11,201 nt of DNA. Source: an uncultured Oscillospiraceae bacterium. Its GTDB lineage: Bacteria > Bacillota > Clostridia > Oscillospirales > Acutalibacteraceae. The DNA lies in assembly GCA_900544515.1 (NCBI GenBank), contig UQVI01000051.1, positions 1 to 11,201 on the forward strand. Reading direction: 5' to 3'. Under the pieces are notes generated by a model. That model had not been told where the DNA came from. It did not search any database and worked only from the letters and a program-made list of their open reading frames with translations. The position numbers and the translations under genes were made by a program. Below, one piece after another: positions 6,392 through 11,201 of the stretch (position 1 is its first letter; the number at the start of each line of letters is the position of its first letter).

Positions 6392-8047
6392 TTATTCAAA
6401 CAAGTAAACTCTTGTTTCATATGGTCTTGTTTTAAATCCGTTACCCTGAACAGTGGTATTATCGTAATTGCAAAGGATTGCCTTTCCCTTTGTTAAATCA
6501 AATCCATTCGGAGCCTCAAAGGCAACATTGTCCTCAGTAAAGGAATTGATAACAAGAAGGCGCTTGCCCTTGTAATTTCTTTCATATACATAGAGCTTGG
6601 ATGAATTTTTGTAATGCTCCTTATAGTCACCATAAATTGCCACATCATTTTCTTTTTTAAACTTAATGAGCTTTTTATAATGATTGAAAATGGAGTTCGG
6701 ATTCTCCATTTCTTTTTTGGCATTAATTTCAGGATAATTTACATTAACAGGGAACCATGGCGTGCCTGTAGTAAAGCCTGCGTTTTCACCGTCATCCCAT
6801 TGAACCGGAGTTCTGGAATTATCGCGTGTGGATTTTACAGCCCACTCCCAGCATCTTTCTTCCCTGAGATGAACTTTGTTTCTTGCCACATTATAATTGT
6901 TTTTTACGAAACAGTCAACATATTCATCAAGGCTGTCAAGCTTTGTGTTGAGCATACCGATTTCCTGTCCTTGATAAATGAACGGTGTACCCTGCTGGAG
7001 CATATACATATTCGCCAGCATTTTTCCGGATTCCGTTCTGTACTTTTCACTGCCGTAGCGTGAAATGATACGCGGATGATCATGGTTTTCAATATAAAGC
7101 GTATTCCATGCTCTGCCATTGAGCTTTTCCTGCCAGCTTGAGAATGCACGCTTCATTTTTCTCAAATCAAACTTGGTCTGAATGTAATCCACCATAAAGC
7201 AGTCAGCCTCAATATGCTGAAAATGGAACATCAGGTCAAGCTCCTTGTGGCTCTCGTCAATGTATTTAAGTGCATTTGACGGTGTCATCATCGGTGCTTC
7301 GCCGACTGTGAAGCAGTCATATTGCTCTGTTACTTCGCGGTATTCCTGAAGATATTTGTGAATGTTCGGACCGTCCATATAATGCTCAATTCCGCAGGCA
7401 GCAGGAATCGGGAAACCGTTTGGCAAGCCCTTGCGTTTTGATATAAATGTTATAACGTCTTCTCTGAATCCATCAACACCCATATCAAGCCAGAACTTCA
7501 TTATCGCCTTAACCTCTTCACGTACTTTAGGATTGTCGTGATTAAGGTCAGGCTGCTTTTTTGCAAACACGTGGAGATAATATTCATCAAGCTTTTTATT
7601 ATATTCCCATGCACCGCCTTCAAAGCAAGAAAGCCAGTTGTTAGGAGGGCGTTTTCCTTTTCCTTTTCGCCATATGTAATAATCGTGGTAAGGTGAATTT
7701 TTATCCTGTGAGTCAATGAACCATTGGTGCTCATCTGATGTGTGATTGACAACAAGGTCCATAATAACCTTGATGCCCCTCTTATGTGCCTCATCAAGAA
7801 CCTTTTTGAATAAGTCAAGATCTCCATAGTCCTCGTGGATATTGCGATAATCAGCAATATCATAACCAAAATCAGCATTTGGTGATGGATAAAGAGGCGA
7901 GAACCAAATACAGTTGATGCCCAGCTCCTCAAGATAATCCATCTTGCTGAGAACACCCTCAAGGTCACCGATGCCGTCACCATTTCCGTCACAGAACGAA
8001 CGCGGCCAAATCTGGTAAACGACTAATTCCTTGTACCAATCTTTCAT
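6392..8047 (-). CDS. malL: GH13 oligo-1,6-glucosidase / alpha-glucosidase (MalL-like)
   Basis: This 551-residue cytosolic glycoside hydrolase releases glucose from the ends of short alpha-glucosides. The N-terminal calcium loop is DGNGDGIGD (20-28). GH13 region I is DLVVNH (97-102). Region II is GFREDV with nucleophile D197. Region III has acid/base E250 in TVGEAP. Region IV is NHD (321-323) with transition-state residue D323. The QPDLN signature (165-169) marks the oligo-1,6-glucosidase/GH13_31 type. V198 after the nucleophile is the residue associated with alpha-1,6 preference, so isomalto-oligosaccharides or starch branch remnants are likely substrates. Trehalose-6-phosphate hydrolase is a close alternative. 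There is no signal peptide. AAGGAG lies eight bases before the ATG. The gene has its own promoter. No transporter or regulator is adjacent. Confidence 0.93.
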   Translation of the reverse strand: MKDWYKELVVYQIWPRSFCDGNGDGIGDLEGVLSKMDYLEELGINCIWFSPLYPSPNADFGYDIADYRNIHEDYGDLDLFKKVLDEAHKRGIKVIMDLVVNHTSDEHQWFIDSQDKNSPYHDYYIWRKGKGKRPPNNWLSCFEGGAWEYNKKLDEYYLHVFAKKQPDLNHDNPKVREEVKAIMKFWLDMGVDGFREDVITFISKRKGLPNGFPIPAACGIEHYMDGPNIHKYLQEYREVTEQYDCFTVGEAPMMTPSNALKYIDESHKELDLMFHFQHIEADCFMVDYIQTKFDLRKMKRAFSSWQEKLNGRAWNTLYIENHDHPRIISRYGSEKYRTESGKMLANMYMLQQGTPFIYQGQEIGMLNTKLDSLDEYVDCFVKNNYNVARNKVHLREERCWEWAVKSTRDNSRTPVQWDDGENAGFTTGTPWFPVNVNYPEINAKKEMENPNSIFNHYKKLIKFKKENDVAIYGDYKEHYKNSSKLYVYERNYKGKRLLVINSFTEDNVAFEAPNGFDLTKGKAILCNYDNTTVQGNGFKTRPYETRVYLFE

Positions 8048-8091
8048 AGTAAAATCTCCTTACCTTAATAATATAGTAGCTTATTTATTAC

Positions 8092-8120
8092 ATCGTAACA
8101 GAAAAATTATTTATTTACAA
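8092..8120 (-). promoter_or_regulatory. Predicted sigma-A promoter of malL
   Basis: On the minus strand, TTGTAA (8115-8120) and TACGAT (8092-8097) are separated by 17 bases. Transcription would start near 8085, leaving a leader of about 38 bases with the AAGGAG ribosome-binding site. Confidence 0.65.
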
Positions 8121-8122
8121 GA

Positions 8123-8149
8123 AATATTCATAAAATGCACCAATATTCA
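8123..8149 (-). repeat. Direct repeats TGAATATT upstream of the malL promoter
   Basis: TGAATATT occurs at 8142-8149 and 8123-8130 on the minus strand, 19 bases from start to start. The nearer copy is two bases from the -35 box. The spacing is close to two helical turns, which suits a dimeric activator, but the words are AT-rich and could coincide by chance. Confidence 0.4.
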
Positions 8150-8180
8150 CGTTTTTGTTGATTAATTATTAGTATAGTTT

Positions 8181-8461
8181 GATGAACTGAAGAACAACAG
8201 CCTGAGGATGCAAAAAATCGATATATCTGCTTATGTATATACAGAAGGGCATTAAAGAATTATGAGGTATAAATTCAGATACTTAAATGGTATGTTTAAA
8301 ACAGGAGCAGCAATTGGAAACCGCGTATTACCATTTATTATGGTGAGATAGAGCGTGTTAATGTTAATTATACAGATTTGCATTTTACAAAGTATCGTTT
8401 TTCACAGGTTGTGCCTGCAGGAGACGAGGCATACAATGTTTTAAGTACATTCCTGCAAATC
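8181..8461 (+). pseudogene. Possible decayed coding remnant, unrecognised
   Basis: One plus-strand frame reads from 8181 as DELKNNSLRMQKIDISAYVY, hits a stop at 8253, then continues in the same frame from an ATG at 8262 for 29 codons to a stop at 8349. A second frame, open from 8300, reads WKPRITIYYGEIERVNVNYT and on to FLQI at the edge of the hairpin doublet at 8462. These stretches have protein-like composition (alternating hydrophobic and polar residues) and could be pieces of one gene broken by a stop, a frameshift and the doublet. I recognise no family. Chance open frame is the alternative. Confidence 0.3.
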
Positions 8462-8530
8462 CGTAGGGGACGATTCCATATCGTCCCACAATATAAAAGC
8501 ATTTGGGTGGATATTGAATCCGCCCTTACG
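8462..8530. repeat. REP-like inverted hairpin doublet
   Basis: Two 26-base units, 8462-8487 and 8505-8530, are inverted copies of each other (20 of 26 match) separated by 17 bases. Each begins with CGTA followed by G-rich sequence when read outward-in. Each folds into an eight-pair hairpin: GGGACGAT/ATCGTCCC with loop TCCAT, and GGGTGGAT/ATCCGCCC with loop ATTGA. The outer ends CGTA and TACG also pair. One stem position has changed from C-G in one unit to G-C in the other, a compensatory change. This resembles bacterial REP doublets. Confidence 0.75.
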
Positions 8531-8545
8531 ATTATTCCGTTTAAT

Positions 8546-8575
8546 AAAAAACCGCGAACATTTTGTTCGTGGTTT
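8546..8575 (-). terminator. Rho-independent terminator of the ylmH operon
   Basis: On the minus strand ACCACGAACA pairs with TGTTCGCGGT around a short loop, with one wobble pair. The stem is followed by a run of five T residues. It lies 36 bases after the NUDIX stop codon. Confidence 0.85.
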
Positions 8576-8610
8576 ACTTCGTTATGGACCCTCAGTTTAG
8601 CACTCTGCTG

Positions 8611-9042
8611 CTATGATATAATGCCTCTTCTTTTTGCCTCAGCGAGCAGCTTTGGCTGTATTAAAGGATATGTCCAGTTATTAGGTAAAGTATCGGTAAT
8701 GATGATTTTTTCAATTTCGCTGTGCAGTGCCTTTTCAAAGGAATGGATTTCTGCAAAGTAAAGCATACCGAATGTTTCCTTGCCGTCAAAATTGTCTTTG
8801 TCGGTTACGGAATAAATACAGATGGGCTTGATTGCGAAGTCAAGTGCGCCTGTTTCTTCATATAATTCCCTTTTTGCGGTATCAAGTATATCTTCTTCAG
8901 GCTCTCTGTGTCCTCCCGGTACTTCAAGTGTATTCCTGTCTTTATGCTTGCAGAACACCCATTTGCCGTTTGATTTTGATATGATAACGGCAAATTTTAA
9001 CAATGCATCATCAATACTTTCATAAAACTTAATTTCAGTCAT
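8611..9042 (-). CDS. NUDIX hydrolase
   Basis: This 143-residue protein hydrolyses nucleoside diphosphates linked to another group (X), releasing monophosphates. The complete NUDIX box is present from G44 to A66: G44, E50, R58-E59, E62-E63 and G65 fit G-x5-E-x7-REUxEExGU. The glutamates coordinate the catalytic metal. The substrate cannot be read from the sequence; oxidised or non-canonical nucleotides are typical for short stand-alone members. The start at 9042 is three bases after the upstream gene's stop. AGGAG lies about 12 bases ahead, a little far. It is the last gene of the ylmH operon. A long open frame on the opposite strand (to 8761) is a shadow. Confidence 0.93.
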   Translation of the reverse strand: MTEIKFYESIDDALLKFAVIISKSNGKWVFCKHKDRNTLEVPGGHREPEEDILDTAKRELYEETGALDFAIKPICIYSVTDKDNFDGKETFGMLYFAEIHSFEKALHSEIEKIIITDTLPNNWTYPLIQPKLLAEAKRRGIIS

Positions 9043-9045
9043 ATT

Positions 9046-9366
9046 TTATTTATTCTCCTGAACTTCAATAAGGAATATTTTATTCTCAAATTTTCCGTTC
9101 TTTTTTGCCTTTCGCATTTTAATATCCATAACCTCATTAAGTGAACTGTCATTAGCAGTTGATAAAGCGTCAATTACTTCCAAAATATCTGCAAGCTCAG
9201 CAATATCGTTGCTTTCAAGAAATTCATCAACCTCTTCCTGCAATTTTGCCTTGAGCTCACAGAAATATTTTTCATTGTTCAATGTTTTTGTTATGGGTGT
9301 TTCATTATTATTTCTGATGATTTCAGGGATATTGTCACGCACTAATTTGTTATAAACTCTTTTCAT
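9046..9366 (-). CDS. MazG-like nucleotide pyrophosphohydrolase
   Basis: This 106-residue all-alpha NTP pyrophosphohydrolase belongs to the small MazG-like family often annotated as phosphoribosyl-ATP pyrophosphohydrolase-like. The N-terminal signature NKLVRDNIPEII (6-17) is characteristic. The metal-binding motif is E44-E45-x2-E48 followed by E57-x2-D60. It probably removes aberrant NTPs; it is not the histidine-pathway HisE, since no his genes are near. Its ribosome-binding site GAGGT overlaps the ylmH stop codon (TGAGGT) and the ATG follows five bases later, so the two are translationally coupled. The gene runs directly into the NUDIX hydrolase. Confidence 0.88.
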   Translation of the reverse strand: MKRVYNKLVRDNIPEIIRNNNETPITKTLNNEKYFCELKAKLQEEVDEFLESNDIAELADILEVIDALSTANDSSLNEVMDIKMRKAKKNGKFENKIFLIEVQENK

Positions 9367-9373
9367 ATGTACC

Positions 9374-10087
9374 TCAGTATTTTTTTATTTCAGCTACGAA
9401 TCTATCCTTTTTTGTTTTTCTCAGCTGTGCAATGAACACAAAGCGTCCGAAACCGCGAACGGATATAATATCATTTTCCTTTGTCTGATAGGATGTGTTT
9501 TCCGTGATTTTGCTGTTTACAAATACTTTGCCTGTAGCAAACAGCTTTGACGCCTCGCTGCGTGACAGCTTGTATACGGCACTGATCAGTACATCAAGCC
9601 GAAGGGAAGAAACCACAAGCTCGGTCGGTTCAGGCTCCCTGATTATATTATCGGGCAGGTTATCTATCTGCGTTACTTTTATATTTGTATGTTTAATACA
9701 TGTGAGATTATCTTTAATATATGGTGCAATTTGTGAGAGGCATATAAGATACCCGCAATTATCAGCTACAATAATATCACCGAGCATTTCTCTTTTTATA
9801 CCCAGATTCATGAGAGCACCCAGAAAATCACGGTGTATAAGTGTGTCTGAAAACTTCTGCAGTACTGGAGACAGCACAAGATATGCTATCGGGAAATCTC
9901 TGTATTCTATATTTTCTCCAAAACCTGCGACAACACGTTCTGCCTGAGAATATCCGCCGTAAACAGTGCAGGGCAGATATGAGGCTGAAAGGATACTGTG
10001 TTCCTCAAGATTTAAAAATTCAGTAAATACATTATATGATTTTTCATATGCCCGGTTATAGAGTTCATTAAATCGTTTTTCATTCAT
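9374..10087 (-). CDS. ylmH: YlmH-family S4 RNA-binding protein
   Basis: This 237-residue protein has the YlmH layout. An N-terminal domain carries YGGYSQAERVVAGFG (43-57) and the signature HRDFLGALMNLGIKREMLGDI (85-105). A C-terminal S4 RNA-binding domain (about 158-225, SSLRLDVLISAVYKLSRSEA and KVFVNSKI) follows. In Bacillus the family has been linked to the division gene cluster, and more recently to ribosome-associated quality control of stalled 50S subunits. Here it is not beside sepF or divIVA; it leads an operon with two nucleotide-cleaning hydrolases. I choose the ATG at 10087. A TTG at 10099 would fall within the T-run of the preceding terminator. No Shine-Dalgarno sequence is visible. 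It is slightly shorter than the roughly 257-residue Bacillus protein. Confidence 0.92.
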   Translation of the reverse strand: MNEKRFNELYNRAYEKSYNVFTEFLNLEEHSILSASYLPCTVYGGYSQAERVVAGFGENIEYRDFPIAYLVLSPVLQKFSDTLIHRDFLGALMNLGIKREMLGDIIVADNCGYLICLSQIAPYIKDNLTCIKHTNIKVTQIDNLPDNIIREPEPTELVVSSLRLDVLISAVYKLSRSEASKLFATGKVFVNSKITENTSYQTKENDIISVRGFGRFVFIAQLRKTKKDRFVAEIKKY

Positions 10088-10097
10088 AATATATACC

Positions 10098-10124
10098 AAA
10101 AAAGGCAGTCAAACGACTGCCTTT
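10098..10124 (-). terminator. Rho-independent terminator after the secreted-protein gene
   Basis: On the minus strand AAAGGCAGTC (10115-10124) pairs with GACTGCCTTT (10101-10110) around a GTTT loop, followed by a six-T run (10098-10103). It lies 17 bases past the stop of the 305-residue gene and only ten bases before the ylmH ATG. Confidence 0.85.
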
Positions 10125-10141
10125 AATATTAAAATATTCAA

Positions 10142-11059
10142 TTATTTTGCAGTAGCGTTTACTGTTTCTTTCAAGTATTCTGCTGAAGCAGGATAATGAA
10201 CATCATATGTAACAAGAAGGTTAGCTGATTTATCCTTAAGTACAGTAACATTAGCGTGATTTACAGAGATATGAGCTTCCATATGATAATCAGCTGTTGT
10301 AATGAGACCTGATGCTGTGTCAATTGTAACTGTTGCATAACCACCCTTATAATTTACAAGACAGTTTTCAGCAGTTGTACCTGATTCCCACTTGAGAAGA
10401 TCAATAGAGTCAACAACTGAGTCGATAGCACCGAGTGAGTTGAACATATGACCTTGAGCATCCATACCCTTATGAGACATATTAACCTCTTTAGGCTGAA
10501 TCTGAAGTGTGATTGTTCCGTCACCGTTATCCTTAACATTTGTTGCAATAACATCTTCCGGAACAAGGAGACATGTCTGCAGGCTCTGACCGGTTTCGTC
10601 TGTATCATCAGCAGGATTACGGTTTGCTGATGGTGAAAGAGCAGTACAGCCTTTTGTGAAAAGACCGCCTACGATACCAGGAACAAGACTGTTGATTGTA
10701 GCGTTTTCTTTGCCTTCAATCATAATGTTTGATACCTGAAGATTTTCCTCACCAAGCATAGAATACCATGTTACAGTTTCACCGCTGTCGAGAACATAAT
10801 CTTTTGTCTGAGCCTTTGTCTTATTATATGCTTCGGCATAGTATTTAACAACATCTTCATCATTGGTAAAGCTCACTCCGCCGTAGGTGCCCTCTGCAAA
10901 CTCATCAATAACTGAGGTATCAGTTTCATCTGTTGTATTGGCATCAACAGCAACAGGAACAGCTTTTGTAGCGATTACAACAACATTTGCAATAAGAACA
11001 ACAGCAAGGACAACAGCTAAAACTGCATTTAACTTGCTAAGTTTAGATTTCTGTTTCAT
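10142..11059 (-). CDS. Secreted or membrane-anchored protein of unknown function
   Basis: I do not recognise a family for this 305-residue protein. Residues 1-10 are lysine-rich and 12-31 form a continuous hydrophobic segment (NAVLAVVLAVVLIANVVVIA), so it is exported or anchored. There is no lipobox cysteine; a signal peptidase site could lie near 36-40 (VAVDA). Residues 41-55 are a Thr/Asp/Glu-rich linker. The rest looks beta-rich, with motifs such as TKGCTALSPSANRNPAD (135-151), TITLQIQPKEV and YATVTIDTASGLITTADY. Three cysteines lie at 138, 163 and 233. The ATG at 11059 follows GGGGA by about seven bases. The open frame continues upstream into the adapter (MYKRQ...), which is artefactual. 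It has its own promoter and terminator. Confidence 0.85.
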   Translation of the reverse strand: MKQKSKLSKLNAVLAVVLAVVLIANVVVIATKAVPVAVDANTTDETDTSVIDEFAEGTYGGVSFTNDEDVVKYYAEAYNKTKAQTKDYVLDSGETVTWYSMLGEENLQVSNIMIEGKENATINSLVPGIVGGLFTKGCTALSPSANRNPADDTDETGQSLQTCLLVPEDVIATNVKDNGDGTITLQIQPKEVNMSHKGMDAQGHMFNSLGAIDSVVDSIDLLKWESGTTAENCLVNYKGGYATVTIDTASGLITTADYHMEAHISVNHANVTVLKDKSANLLVTYDVHYPASAEYLKETVNATAK

Positions 11060-11092
11060 AAAAATTCCCCTTTTACAGTATATTACCCTCTT

Positions 11093-11121
11093 ATAATATA
11101 CTAAAATTAAAAATATTTCAA
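11093..11121 (-). promoter_or_regulatory. Predicted sigma-A promoter of the secreted-protein gene
   Basis: On the minus strand, TTGAAA (11116-11121) and TATTAT (11093-11098) are 17 bases apart in AT-rich sequence. Transcription would start near 11086, about 26 bases before the ATG. Confidence 0.65.
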
Positions 11122-11152
11122 TATATTTTTTATTTTTATTACATTGTATGCA

Positions 11153-11201
11153 CTGTCTCTTATACACATCTGACGCTGCCGACGACTAGTCGAGTGTAGA
11201 T
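11153..11201 (-). other. Nextera adapter (sequencing artefact), reverse complement
   Basis: Positions 11153-11171 are the reverse complement of the Tn5 mosaic end. They are followed by the read-1 tail (11172-11185), the same i5 index as at the left end (11186-11193), and the end of the P5 primer. It is not genomic, and it creates a false MYKRQ extension of the last gene. Confidence 0.98.

Larger units (their letters stand above)
8048..8610. other. Gene-poor gap of 563 bases
   Basis: No intact gene lies between the malL start and the NUDIX stop. From left to right it holds the malL promoter, paired direct repeats, a stretch of possible decayed coding sequence, an inverted doublet of hairpin units, and the terminator of the ylmH operon. 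Each is listed separately. Confidence 0.8.

Noticed and set aside
6614..7063. 149-codon plus-strand open frame inside malL
   Set aside because: It is antisense to a strongly supported GH13 gene, lacks a ribosome-binding site and has no recognisable domain.
7501..7992. 163-codon minus-strand frame overlapping malL
   Set aside because: Same strand but different frame from malL; the catalytic motifs are all in the malL frame.
8378..8761. Plus-strand open frame of 127 codons beginning with TTG
   Set aside because: It runs through the hairpin doublet, the terminator and antisense to the well-supported NUDIX gene. At most its 5' part could be a remnant.
9046..9366. HisE phosphoribosyl-ATP pyrophosphatase of histidine synthesis
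   Set aside because: The fold is related, but the N-terminal signature is that of the MazG-like housekeeping group and no his genes are nearby.
49..11152. CRISPR array, tRNA, rRNA, insertion sequence or phage genes
   Set aside because: No regularly spaced repeats, no cloverleaf with CCA end, and no transposase, integrase or phage protein motifs were found on either strand.
1..11201. Terminal inverted repeats suggesting a transposon or linear element
   Set aside because: The repeats are exactly the Nextera mosaic end, primer tail and index, so they are library artefacts.

Overview
The real insert is positions 49-11152. Both ends are Illumina Nextera adapter (Tn5 mosaic end, read-1 primer and i5 index), so nothing can be said about genes beyond them. 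The insert is moderately AT-rich with dense short operons. It has Gram-positive style ribosome-binding sites and strong sigma-A type promoters. It encodes a YlmH S4 protein and soluble ferredoxin/NAD(P)H flavoprotein subunits. Together these suggest an anaerobic, probably gut-dwelling Clostridia-class Firmicute (Ruminococcaceae/Oscillospiraceae-like). That placement is inferred from protein flavour only.

Layout, left to right. (1) Positions 56-4511, plus strand: a three-gene operon for a cytosolic iron-sulfur flavoprotein complex. It has a NuoE-like 2Fe-2S subunit, a NuoF/HydB-like NADH-FMN-FeS subunit, and a 737-residue hybrid that joins a NuoG-type ferredoxin N-terminus, a GltD/NfnB-type FAD-NAD(P) module and a C-terminal double 4Fe-4S domain. 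The closest described architecture I know is the Sporomusa-type Nfn (Stn) electron-bifurcating transhydrogenase linking NADH, NADPH and ferredoxin. No hydrogenase H-cluster domain is in the window. (2) Positions 4599-5605: hypB-hypA, nickel-insertion factors, with their own promoter and a duplicated ribosome-binding-site unit. (3) Positions 5675-5700: a bidirectional terminator separating these from minus-strand genes. (4) Minus strand: an unrecognised acidic 146-residue protein with a strong promoter and a long leader, then a GH13 oligo-1,6-glucosidase (MalL-like) with its own promoter. (5) Positions 8048-8610: a gene-poor gap with the malL promoter, upstream direct repeats, decayed coding sequence, an inverted doublet of a REP-like hairpin unit, and a terminator. 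(6) Minus strand: ylmH, a MazG-like pyrophosphohydrolase and a NUDIX hydrolase in a tight operon. (7) A secreted or membrane-anchored 305-residue protein of unknown function with its own promoter and terminator.

Functionally, the left third is redox and metal housekeeping for fermentative metabolism. The middle handles alpha-1,6-linked glucose oligosaccharides. The right third combines RNA binding with nucleotide-pool sanitation. I see no mobile-element genes, CRISPR array, tRNA or rRNA. The least described items are the redox trio beside hypBA, the REP-like doublet, and the two orphan proteins.
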